Source: Fasciola hepatica
Lineage: Eukaryota; Platyhelminthes; Trematoda; Plagiorchiida; Fasciolidae
Assembly: GCA_948099385.1 (NCBI GenBank)
Contig: CANUEZ040000062.1
Location: forward strand, 5,635,501 to 5,699,500
DNA: 64,000 nucleotides
Direction: 5' to 3'
Shown here: piece after piece, positions 34,083 through 43,358 of the stretch
How positions within the stretch are numbered: position 1 is the first letter of the stretch
Layout: each line of letters starts with the position of its first letter
Notes under the pieces: model-generated
What the model was told of the DNA's origin: nothing
Database searches by the model: none
Seen by the model: only the letters and a program-made list of their open reading frames with translations
Translations under genes and position numbers: made by a program

Positions 34083-34132
34083 CTGTAAGAAAAGTTCAGC
34101 ATCATATGGCACACTGTTGGCCAGCAATATAC
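34083..34132 (-). other. 50-nt intron inside the OCRE domain
   Basis: It begins GTATAT and ends TTTTCTTACAG on the minus strand. Its length is not a multiple of 3, so the OCRE aromatic repeat is in frame only after its removal. Introns this short occur in some flatworm genes. Confidence 0.75.
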
Positions 34133-34483
34133 TGGATCGTAGTAATAACCACTGTTGTTGTCAAAATATAGGCCGGTACGCTTATCAAAGGCGTACGCAG
34201 TGGACCGTAAAACGGATTCGGATGTTTCCTTCAGAATTTCTGCAACAGATTTGCCTAATTTTGTTAGCTGAAATAGACAAAAAACTGTACCAGGTTCTAG
34301 ACTACACAAGTCCAAATTTACAACTGTTTCGTTCGATGTGGAGGATTTATTAATGCACCCCTCCAATTCTCGAATACGCGCAGATAGTGTAGTTATGGTG
34401 GCATCCTTCTCCTGAAGCTCTTGTTCCAACAAATACACTTTAGTTTCCAACTCGCTTAGCTTGTCAAACACGACGAAGTCCAT
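34133..34483 (-). CDS. AGGF1: AGGF1-like gene, N-terminal exon: coiled coil and first OCRE repeats
   Basis: 117 codons start at the Met at 34483. An upstream in-frame Met exists, but the coiled coil starts only just after 34483. Residues about 8-42 (KLSELETKVYLLEQELQEKD, then TLSARIRELEG) form a heptad-like coiled coil, as in the AGGF1 N terminus. Residues about 77-117 hold KSVAEILKETSESVL and the first OCRE repeats (AYAFDKRTGLYFDNNSGYYY), ending YYYDP at a donor (CCA/GTATAT). An in-frame 57-nt segment (34268-34324) ends in TTTTTTGTCTATTTCAG and could be an additional intron with a weak GTTGTA donor. A promoter was not identified; the (TA)n tract starts 85 bp upstream. Confidence 0.8.
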
Positions 34484-34565
34484 TTCACAAAACTGGCGTA
34501 CAATACTCTTGAAAAGAAGACAGTAAATTATTGGCGGAGCAGCAAGACGACGTACATCAATCACT

Positions 34566-34567
<2 letters not shown>

Positions 34568-34616
<49 letters not shown>
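34568..34616. repeat. (TA)n microsatellite
   Basis: About 24 TA units, just upstream (minus sense) of the AGGF1-like N-terminal exon. Confidence 0.95.
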
Positions 34617-34619
<3 letters not shown>

Positions 34620-34641
34620 CAAATTAGATCCTAGTAAACAT

Positions 34642-34984
<343 letters not shown>

Positions 34985-35150
34985 TGGAGGCCGGTGACTG
35001 ATTGCCCAGTTCATTCGCCCTTCGAGTGAGGCCAAATAACCTGGGTGCCCAGTGCACCCGTCCGCCACAGATGCCGGTCAGCATAGTGCTGAATGCTTTG
35101 TACGCCGTCTGTGGTTGGTTTGGAATCAAGTTTTAGCCATCTCCAGTAGA
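34985..35150 (-). repeat. Repeat, inverted copy of 20829-20990
   Basis: The two segments share more than 150 bp of near-identical sequence in opposite orientation, 14 kb apart. Confidence 0.75.
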
Positions 35151-35390
35151 CCATATATCAGTCGACCTGGTGGAGAGTGCCGGGTGTTCGCTTTTGTCCT
35201 CATACTTTGGTGGAAAACCAGTCACGAGAAGGTAGCTTGCACTGTGTACATTATACATAACAAGTATGCATACCTATTTGGAGGAACATTGAATACACAG
35301 CTTCAAATTGAATGCAGTAAACGTCGAAAGGTGTGTTCGTTAACAAATCCTACGGAGAACTTGCCCGGTTGAGCTTGCTGATTCACTCTC

Positions 35391-36878
35391 TTGATAGCTT
35401 TAGGTATTCCCTCTAGTGGTCACTTTGTCGCAGTTTCAGAGATCTGGGAATTATTTCTTTGGAATTCCGATAGTCACCAAAGAATAGGTTCGATTTTGCT
35501 GCACCGTCTTACGCCCACTCGCGAGAGGAATGTCCGCGAGCAGCAGGCTGGAGTCCGCCCAGGTCGAGGATGCATCGACCAGATTTTTACTCTTCGCCGA
35601 CTACTTGAAACGCGTCACACGCACCTCCGACCGACAATAATGCTTTTCTTAGACCTGAATGGCGCCTTCGATTCAGCTGATCGAACATCGATTTTCAGTA
35701 CTCTTCATCGAAAAGGTATGCCCCAGAAGTTCGTGAACCTAATGAGATCATTGAATCCTCATACTTCTGGCCGCGAGAGAGTTTACGGTGAACTATCCGG
35801 TCGGTTCAAAACGACCAGTGGTGTTCGACAGAAATGCCCTTTGTCTCCATTCCTGTTCACCTTCGTCATGGACGAAATAATGGACAGTGCGCTGCAAAAT
35901 CTTCAGGATGTAGGCGTCGAACTAGGAAACAGTGAAAAGCTGTGTGAACTAGACTACGCGGACGACGTTGTCTGCTTGTTCGAATCCACGGAACATGCTC
36001 AGCGTGCACTAGATAATCTCGCAAGAGCTGTACCTCCATTCGGCATGCGCTTTGCATCTTCAAAGTGCAAGGTGATGTTACAAGACTGGACGTCAACAAT
36101 TCCGAGCTTGATGCTCGATGGGGAGGTGCTGTCAGTTGTCGACCACTTTACCTACCTCGGTAGCTGCGTGACGGGGGATGAAAGCACGGTAGTAGAGATG
36201 AACACGCGTATATCCAAGGCTCGAGCGGCGTACGCTGGACTGAAGCAATTGTGGCGCCGACCTGATATTTCATTGAAGCTGAAAGGTCGTGTATACTGTG
36301 CCTTAGTGCGTTCAGTTTTGTTGTATGGTTGCAAAACTTGGAGTCTGTGTGCTGAAGATATTCGTCGTCTTGAGGTTTTTGACAACCGATGTTTACGTAG
36401 TATCACTGATATTGGATGGAATAGCCGAGTGAGGAAAGCTGAGGTCAGAAATCGAGTATTGGGTACTAATTCAGAGAACATTCTGTCACAGCGTATCCAG
36501 CTTAGTAAACTTCGTTGGTTGGGACACGTGTTACGTATGGCAAACACACGTCTACCGTACTGTGTCCTATTCTCCGTTCCTCCTAGGGAGTGGAAGAGAC
36601 CACGTGGAGGTCAACAGATGACGTGGCAGCGAGGGACGAGAAAATGTACAAAGAACTTAGGAAAAGTAGGTGCTTCGTGTCTTCGTGGTTGGGGTCCAAA
36701 AGATCCTTCAACCAGTTGGCTGGAGACACTGAAGGATATGGCTGTGAACCGCGAGCAGTGGCGATCGTGTTGTCACTTTCTGTCGAATCAGAATGACTGG
36801 TCGATGTGCGTTTGTACAGTTAGACTGTATTCCGTGTGTTGGCTACTAGGGCATTCTTTCCTTTTCCCACCCATTTAG
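35391..36878 (+). CDS. RTE-like reverse transcriptase ORF, 495 codons, 5'-truncated element
   Basis: The ORF contains, in order, LLHRLTPTRERN (end of RT motif 1), GVRPGRGCIDQIFTLRRLLE (about residues 53-73), MLFLDLNGAFDSADR, the SGVRQKCPLSPFLF palm block, LDYADDVVCLFES with the catalytic YADD at residues 189-192, SSKCKVMLQDW, FTYLGSCVTGDES, RSVLLYGCKTWSLCAEDIRR, LRWLGHVLRMANTRLP, GGQQMTWQRGTRKC and GWGPKDPSTSWLETLKDMA. The endonuclease domain is missing, so the element is 5'-truncated and the first 40 or so residues come from flanking sequence. PLSPF is preceded by QKC where QGC is usual. Polymerase motifs are otherwise intact. The 3' UTR runs to the (GAT)n at 36983. Confidence 0.85.
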   Translation: MIALGIPSSGHFVAVSEIWELFLWNSDSHQRIGSILLHRLTPTRERNVREQQAGVRPGRGCIDQIFTLRRLLETRHTHLRPTIMLFLDLNGAFDSADRTSIFSTLHRKGMPQKFVNLMRSLNPHTSGRERVYGELSGRFKTTSGVRQKCPLSPFLFTFVMDEIMDSALQNLQDVGVELGNSEKLCELDYADDVVCLFESTEHAQRALDNLARAVPPFGMRFASSKCKVMLQDWTSTIPSLMLDGEVLSVVDHFTYLGSCVTGDESTVVEMNTRISKARAAYAGLKQLWRRPDISLKLKGRVYCALVRSVLLYGCKTWSLCAEDIRRLEVFDNRCLRSITDIGWNSRVRKAEVRNRVLGTNSENILSQRIQLSKLRWLGHVLRMANTRLPYCVLFSVPPREWKRPRGGQQMTWQRGTRKCTKNLGKVGASCLRGWGPKDPSTSWLETLKDMAVNREQWRSCCHFLSNQNDWSMCVCTVRLYSVCWLLGHSFLFPPI

Positions 36879-36982
36879 GTCCATTCCCTGTCCATCTTGT
36901 ATTTTCATACTTTCTAATTCAACGTGCAACATGGTGAGAAAGGCAAGCGCAGTGGGGCTTGCCCTACTGTTTAACGGTGTAC

Positions 36983-37028
<46 letters not shown>
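36879..37028 (+). mobile_element. RTE 3' UTR with (GAT)n tail
   Basis: The 3' UTR contains GGGGCTTGCCCTACTG and ends in about 15 uninterrupted GAT units (36983-37028). The same order occurs at 30560-30656 and, inverted, at 5900-6010. The tail is therefore the family's 3' terminus, not an independent microsatellite. Confidence 0.85.
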
Positions 37029-37030
<2 letters not shown>

Positions 37031-37889
37031 TCAGCAAGCATTTTAGGGATATTAAACACTCAAATGGGGTGAACTCTACTTTATTGACAGCGAGATCAGC
37101 TTTACTTTATCTAAACGATTCTCGTAGTTTAGTCGATTCAAGTATCTATTTCCCGTGTAGCACACAGCCCGTCCCATGGTCTGGGCTCCAAAGTGTCGTG
37201 CGATACAATGTTGTAGCAGAAAAGGCGGATCTGGACGGATAAGCAAAATGACGATCGATCTGAAATGGGTCTGAGACAAGCTCCATTAGCACTTGATAAG
37301 CAAATATTGGCCCAACCTCCAACTGACTGCTCAAACACCAGGAAGAACACAGACATCAGCAGGGAGCGTGTGTCATGGAAGTGTCGCTTACAGCTGTCAT
37401 GCAGCATCAATCTTCGATAGTCGTGTAAGAAAGCAGAGGGAAACATCACATGAAAGTCTCTTCACAGACTCTGTAGGTTTACGCTTAGGAAACGTTTCCG
37501 TTCAACGCATCCAAACGTAGTTTGTCCAAAAAATTCGGCATCATCCCATTTCAGTCGAAATCCTTATATACGGTCGAATTCCAGTTAATACTACTGAAAC
37601 TACTTTCTCTCTCCCTTTCTTTCGCTTAACGACAGTGTCCATTGTATATTTTTGGCTATTGAGAGTAGTATCAGTTGCATAAAATAAAATTCGACTGTAT
37701 GTCAGGATTTCGACCGAACCGAGCTGATCCCTAATTTTTACGAAAAACCGTACATCGATACGTCGTTCTTCTCTTCCAAACTGCCGCCGGCAAACCATTC
37801 CGAAGATTAGTCGCCCTCCGTGAAAGACGATAAATCAATGGTAAACCAGTCCACAGAAGCATCAGCAGCTTTAAAGAATGGCCTTACAT
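37029..37889. other. No recognisable gene
   Basis: This may include 3' sequence of the CR1-like fragment that follows on the minus strand. No clear motif was seen. Confidence 0.35.
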
Positions 37890-38700
37890 CCGGTCATTCA
37901 TCCGAAGCGGAAACTCCGCTTGCAATTCCGGACCGGTCACCACGAAGGACCCTCCGCAAACTGATTATAGCATCACGCATTCGCCGACAGGATTCGGGAA
38001 AAGGCTTAATAAACCACAGACGGTCCTCGTAGCTGACCCCAAGTAAGTCACTGACGAGTCTTATTGCGAAGCGTTGGATCCTCTTCAGTTTCACTATTTC
38101 GGCGATGGTGCAAGGGTAGGTTGCATCACATCCGTATTCAAGTTTCGGACGAACATGGGAGGCATACAGTAGCTGGAAGCCCTCGGGACTCAACAGACCG
38201 ACCGGACGATGTATGGCACTGAGAATAACTCTGGAAGAAACACAGACCTGATCTATATGAGCCCAAGTCTTGAGGGGCGACGAGAGCATAAGCCCAAGGT
38301 CTCATTCACATGACGATCTCGGGCGTGTTTCATTCCCAATGCGATACACTGCGTTCGACACCCTTCGCCCGGGGGGCATACACGCGTATTTAGATCCGTT
38401 GACTGCTAGAGCCCAGACTTCAGACCATCGTGCTAATGCATACAAATCATTTTGTAGAACCACTGTTTACATCCGACCCCATGACACGTCCTATTTTTAC
38501 GTCATCTGGGTAAACAAGGTAGGATAACTGAAAGACTAACGGCAAGTTGTTGATGTAGGTCAGAAACGACAGCGGTCCAAGAACCGATTCCCGAGGGCCC
38601 TTACTTGCTGTAGTATACCGATTTGGGGGATATGGGGTATCTGCGAGGAGTAGCACCTCTGATTTGGTAGACTGCCATGCCCTCTGGAGCACTAATCACC
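37890..38700 (-). pseudogene. CR1-like RT C-terminal fragment
   Basis: Minus frames give SVLGPLSFLTYINNLPLV and YLVYPDDVKIGR (the FADDVK catalytic box with Ala changed to Pro), then LLSPEGFQLLYASHVRPKLEYG and IQRFAIRLVSDLLGVSYEDR. These are the thumb and C-terminal motifs of CR1-like elements (LLYxSxVRPxLEYG). The fragment has frame breaks and is dead. Confidence 0.65.
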
Positions 38701-39383
38701 TCATTGGTCTCCATCATTTACCCAACTCTCACCTGTGGCTCCACGAAGCTGAAGCATGCACCGGCAGCCACACCCCGGCAAACCGCGTGACAGGAGGGTC
38801 AAACCAGGTGCGGGGTAACCAAGGCCTAAAAATCTCGGTGGGAAGGCGCCCAGCATGCGGAGATGGAACCTCCTGCATAGGCGGATGAGATTTATTAGAT
38901 CCAACGGCTACCAAGGAGACCTTGCCAGTTAACAGGGTTGCATGGACCTCTGGGTCTAGGTGACTTCTACCGAATGGCGAACGAGCTTCCAGAGAGCAAC
39001 CGGCAAACCATGCACCACGATCACTTGGACGCGTTGGACATCCCGGATTGGTAGACCACTATCCAAAGGGCGTATGAGCCGCTCGATCGGCCACCGGCTA
39101 CCAACACAAAAACTTCCTGTTGCTCGGCAGGTAGCACTCAGCTGTGCATGGGATAGAGGTGTAACCTGGAACAAAAGCCGAGAGGCGTTGAGGACGGCAC
39201 TTCGTAAACTATTTCCAAGTCTCTTTATGGATTCTATCTCCATAATTAGCTCTGATCATGTTACGGCGTCCCCGGAAAGCGACGTGTTCCGTGCTCCCCA
39301 GCCGCTGTGGTGACCCAAACCCGAGCTGGGAACCTAAACCTGAACACAAGGTCACCAGTCCACACAGCCTGCTGGAACGTGAG
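38701..39383 (+). mobile_element. 5' part of RTE-like element, upstream of Gypsy insertion
   Basis: GC-rich, stop-containing leader sequence ends in codons for ACWNV + R (CTGCTGGAACGTGAG). The coding sense resumes at 43359 beyond the Gypsy element as (R)TLLDAGDQC-like. W-N-V-R-T-L is the classical start of the endonuclease domain of these elements, so this is the 5' UTR and first codons of the element continued at 43364-46270. Confidence 0.6.
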
Positions 39384-39553
39384 TGATATATATTTGTTAC
39401 TATGCCTCCGCTTCATAATTCGCTCCTATTTCGTTTGTATCATCTAACATTTTGCTTGTCTCCTTTAAGCTCATATGCCTCGTTTTCGGTTGATTAAAGC
39501 CTATCAGGCGTTGCCTTCTGAACTCTCATTCCACTAACCGATCACACGTTACA
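39384..39553 (+). repeat. Gypsy 5' LTR
   Basis: It begins TGATATATATTTGTTAC and ends CACACGTTACA, a TG...CA LTR of 170 bp. It shares the TCTAACATTTTGCTTGTCTC block and GATTAAAGCCTATCA with the 3' LTR. The two LTRs differ at roughly one base in ten, with small indels, so the insertion is old. Confidence 0.85.
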
Positions 39554-39649
39554 ATTTAATCAACCAAAACACAATGGACCGGCACCCGCGCCCGGATCGT
39601 TTCGATGCGTAACCAAACTCCCCGAATGGCGCTGACTCCTGGAAACATT

Positions 39650-40380
39650 AGTATTATACCTTTACCAACTTTTGGAATTGGTCAAAGAACACCAATCAGA
39701 CAAACTCAAAGCTCTCATGCACTTGTTTTCGTCAACTGTTTACAAATTCGTTTCTCAGTGCAATGATTATAACTCTGCCATCAGCACCCTTCAATTCCTA
39801 CACATGCAAAATAAAAACGAAATTTTCGCGTTATCTTCTGGCAACCTAGAACCACAATACTCTTGAAAACATTGATTAATTCGTGCAAAAGCTCAGGAAT
39901 CTTGTCCGAGACTGTAATTTCCAGGCTGTCAGCGCAAGGCAAAACGAAGAAGACGCCATCCGCGATGCATTCATCAGCGGACTCCTATCAAATCCCATTC
40001 GTCGGCGGCTTCTCGAGAACAAAACACTCGACATAGATACTACATATGACCAAGCTAAAGCTCTAGATCTAGCTTATCAGCAGCCACAGACATTCGCTCA
40101 ATCCAAACCTTCAGTATACACTACTGCTACGATAGACAGCGTCAGTGCCCTCAGTCAGGTATCGGATAGAGGCCGAAACGACCCTGGCAGCGTCCCGAAC
40201 CAGCTGTTTCTTCTGTGGGTATGGTCGTCATTCTCGCCACAAATGTCCCGCGAGAGATGCAATTTGCAAGTCGTGTGGTGAACGGGACACTTTCAGAAGG
40301 TCTGTCGAGCTTCTACGGGAACAAAACATACCGCAACTGCCCCACCATTTATCTTTTCCTCCACTATAGCAGCAGCTCCA
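39650..40380 (+). pseudogene. Gypsy gag with CCHC zinc knuckle
   Basis: Capsid-like helices are spread over two frames (LVKEHQSDKLKALMHLFSST, then RNLVRDCNFQ, AFISGLLSNPIRRRLLE, YDQAKALDLAYQQ). ORF 40145-40369 then has CFFCGYGRHSRHKC, a C-x2-C-x4-H-x4-C knuckle, followed by a second, broken one (CKSCGERDTFRRSV). A frameshift separates capsid and nucleocapsid. Confidence 0.7.
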
Positions 40381-40690
40381 GCGGGCCTTAGTAAGGCTAT
40401 TGCCGAAGTAACAGTCAACGGGGTAGTGCTACAAGCTCTAGTAGACACAGGAAGCTCAAAGAGTTACGTCTCCGAGGCGACTGTGCTCCGGAACAAATGG
40501 TCAAATATGGCATCCAAAAGTAAGATCATCCTCGCTTCTACCCGCATGATCAGTAGTACCAAAGGTCACTGTTTTGTCTCGTTGCTGCGCAAAGGTGCCC
40601 GGTACGAACATGTCAAACTGTCGACTCTTCCTGACTGATGTGCTGACGTACTGCTGGGGAATGATTTTTTATAACACACGTCGGTAGAAA
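40381..40690 (+). pseudogene. Gypsy aspartic protease
   Basis: ORF 40426-40638 contains ALVDTGSSKSYVSEA, the DTGSS catalytic motif of retroviral-type proteases, and the sequence continues to an LLGNDFL-like ILG block with stops. Confidence 0.75.
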
Positions 40691-40789
40691 TACCTCTCCA
40701 GGGAACTCAGCCACTCTTCTCGCTTTGTGATCTCTGCGCTGCTAACCTTCCAACCTCATCTGTTTTCGCACATCTGGATCTCTCTTGCC

Positions 40790-42130
40790 GTCCTATTTGC
40801 ACAAAATCTAGGAGATACAGCTACAACGATGAAGCCTTTATTCGATCAGAGATCGTCCGGTTGTTGGACGATGGTGTAGTCGAACCTTCTCGATCACCGT
40901 GGCGGGCCCAAGTCCTGGTTACTAAAGATGAGCGCCATAAACGACGGATGGTGGTCGACTATAATCAAACAATCAGTCAATTCACCTTCCCAGATGCATA
41001 GCTGCTACCCCGCATAGATAATTTAGTGGAGGAAATTACACAGTTGTTCTCAGCAATTTAAACCTACAGAGCGCGTACCATTAGATCCCCATAAAGGAAA
41101 GCGAACGGCAGTACACGGCTTTTGAGGCATGCAACAGCCTCTACCCGTTTCGCCTGATACCGTTTGGAGTAACCTGTTTCCAGTGCGCGATGGACGAGGC
41201 TGTTCGACGTGAAGGACTTGAAGGAACGTTTGTATACGTTGACAACATTACCGTCTGTGGGAAAGATGTCACTGACCATGATGTCAATCTAAAACGGTTC
41301 CTGCAAACGGCTGAGAATTATGGTTTGACCTTAAATCATAACAAGTGCGTCTTCGCCACAACCGCAGTTAGACTGCTAGGCTACGAAATATCTAAAGGAA
41401 CGGTTAAGCCCGACCCAGAACGCATTGACGCTCTTCTCCAACTTTTTGCTCCCAAGGATTTGAAGGCACCGCAAAGAGTCGTTGGAATGTTTTCATACTG
41501 CTCCCAATGGTTTTCCCGTTTTTCGGATAAAATTCATTCACTTATCGTCAACAGGACATTCCTCCTCCCCAAAGTACTTTTGTCTTACGAATCATTCAAG
41601 TCTGAATTAATCCAATCATCACCATTCGCAGTCGATAAATGCACACCACTCGTGGTCGAAACCGACGCCTCCGACATAGTAATCTCTGCTACTCTTAATG
41701 AAAGCGGTCGTCCCGTGGCCTTTTTTTCGCGTACTCTGTCACCCACGGAGCGAAATCACTCGGCGGTAGAGAAAGAAGCTAACGCGATTGTCGAAGATAT
41801 TCGGAAACGGCGACATTATCTTTTGGGTGCATACTTCAAGCTTATTACAGATCAGCTTTTGGTCGCTTTTATGTACGACAGGAAAGCCAGCAGCAAGATA
41901 AAGAATGACAAAATTCAACGTTGGCGCATTGAGCTTTCTCCATTATCCTATAACATGATATATCGCCCAGGTTCAGAGAATTCCGCAGCCGACACCTTAC
42001 CACGAGCATTCTGTGCGAGCACATATACTATCAGTGGACTGAAGCGACTTCATGAAATTCTCTGTCACCCCGGTATCACTCGTCTATATCATTTTTTCGG
42101 ACAAAAACTTGCCTTTTTCCCTCGTTAATT
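40790..42130 (+). pseudogene. Gypsy reverse transcriptase and RNase H
   Basis: The RT fingers read EIVRLLDDGVVEPSRSPW and RMVVDYNQTISQFTFP, then a frame-broken palm. ORF 41190-42128 gives FVYVDNITVCGKD, where the YVDD box reads YVDN. It continues with NKCVFATTAVRLLGYEIS and KPDPERIDALL, the connection domain, RNase H (VVETDASDIVISATLNE, FFSRTLSPTERNHSAVEKEA) and the start of the integrase zinc-binding region (LHEILCHPGITRL). The catalytic Asp change and the frameshifts make it inactive. Confidence 0.8.
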
Positions 42131-43010
42131 TCATGGCGATAAATCAGCAATGTTCTGCTTGTTCACATCTGAAACCCAAGTTCTACAAAACCTTGTAATA
42201 GCCCATTTGTTAAAGCTACACAAACATTTGAACGTCTCAGTGCTGAATTCAAAGGACCTATCCCCTCTTCTACTCGTAATCGCTACATCTTGACAATTAT
42301 AGATGAGTATTCACGCTTTCCATTTGTTTTCCCCTGTTCCGATATGACTGATTCCACCATAATTTCTCGCTTATCGGAATTGTTTGCTGTATTTGGCATG
42401 CCGCATTATCTGCATTCTGACCCAGGAGCTTCTTTTATGTTCCAAGAATTGAGGACATTTCTCCACGAGCGGGTTGTAGCTACTAGCAGAACAACGAGCT
42501 ACAAACTTCAAGGCAATGACCAAGTCGAACGACTGAATGAAACAATATGGAAAACAGTATCTCTGTGCCTTCGTTTGAGAGATCTGGTCATTGATCTGCG
42601 GGAGTTGGTACTGCCTGAGGCACTGCATGTCATAAGATCACTGCTATGTGCTGCTACCAATGCGACTCCCCACGGGCGAATGTTCATCCATCATCGAAAA
42701 TCTGTTGTTGGCACCAGTTTACCTCAATGGTTACTAATGCCTGGGCCAGTGCTTTATCGGAAAAACATCCGTTCGTCCAAGTATGATCCGACAGTGGACG
42801 AAGTCGGATTGCTGGAGAGCAACCCCGAGTACGCTAACATACGTCTTCCCGATGGACGCAAAGAAACGGTATCAATTCGTCACCTTGCTCTCGTAGAACG
42901 ACTGACTTCTGCACCACCCGTCCCTCATTCAGACTCTCCCCCGGTTGATGGCATGCCATGTACCTCCGACTTGCAAACAACTGTCACTGACCCAGTAGTC
43001 TCCTAGTGAA
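42130..43010 (+). pseudogene. Gypsy integrase
   Basis: ORF 42290-43006 covers the catalytic core: ILTIIDEYSRF (first Asp), YLHSDPGASF (second Asp) and GNDQVERLNETIW (Glu). The C-terminal domain follows (EYANIRLPDGRKETVSIRHL) with a Pro/Ser tail. Upstream, the zinc-finger Cys pair (CSACSHLKP) lies in another frame. A tail fragment of a relative is at 7935-8175. Confidence 0.8.
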
Positions 43011-43184
43011 CCAGACACAAAAGTTGAAAATCTCTTGCAACAACAAAGAGTGAGACCCTATTGCCTTCGAAACCGTGAGGCGTAACAACGTATTCTTCGC
43101 TAATTGGCATTACCATTTTCTATTCCTCACCCACGGACTGCACAGACACAAAATACTAGTCTTTGTTTTCTAAGCGGCGGTGAA

Positions 43185-43358
43185 TGATATATGTTTGTTA
43201 CTGTGCCTCCGCCTTGTAATTAGCTCCTACTTCGTTGGTATCATCTAACATTTTGCTTGTCTCCTTTTGGCTCATATGCCTCTTTTTTGGTTGGTTAAAG
43301 CCTATCAATCAGGCGTTGTCTTCTGAACTCTCATTCCACTAACCGATTATACGTTATA
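43185..43358 (+). repeat. Gypsy 3' LTR
   Basis: It begins TGATATATGTTTGTTAC and ends TATACGTTATA, 174 bp. It aligns to 39384-39553 along its length. Confidence 0.85.

Larger units (their letters stand above)
39384..43358 (+). mobile_element. Gypsy LTR retrotransposon, complete structure but decayed
   Basis: Two short LTRs (about 170 bp) flank gag, protease, RT, RNase H and integrase in the Gypsy order. Flanks GTGAG (39379-39383) and ACGAG (43359-43363) may be a diverged 5-bp target duplication. Removing the element restores the WNVRTLLDA reading of an RTE-like endonuclease. A purine-rich tract (AAGCGGCGG) precedes the 3' LTR. Several stops and frameshifts break the polyprotein. Confidence 0.85.

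Noticed and set aside
34268..34290. A 23-nt GT...AG intron in the first AGGF1-like exon
   Set aside because: It is too short to splice, and its removal would put the OCRE repeats out of frame.
35866..36099. Antisense ORFs across the RTE coding region (also 36152-36547, 29543-29947)
   Set aside because: They are mirror frames of conserved RT codons and recur in both copies for that reason alone.
36846..37037. Poly-His ORF on the minus strand
   Set aside because: It is the reverse translation of the (GAT)n tail of the RTE element.
39384..43358. A retrovirus-like element with an envelope gene
   Set aside because: No ORF lies between the integrase end and the 3' LTR. It is an LTR retrotransposon only.
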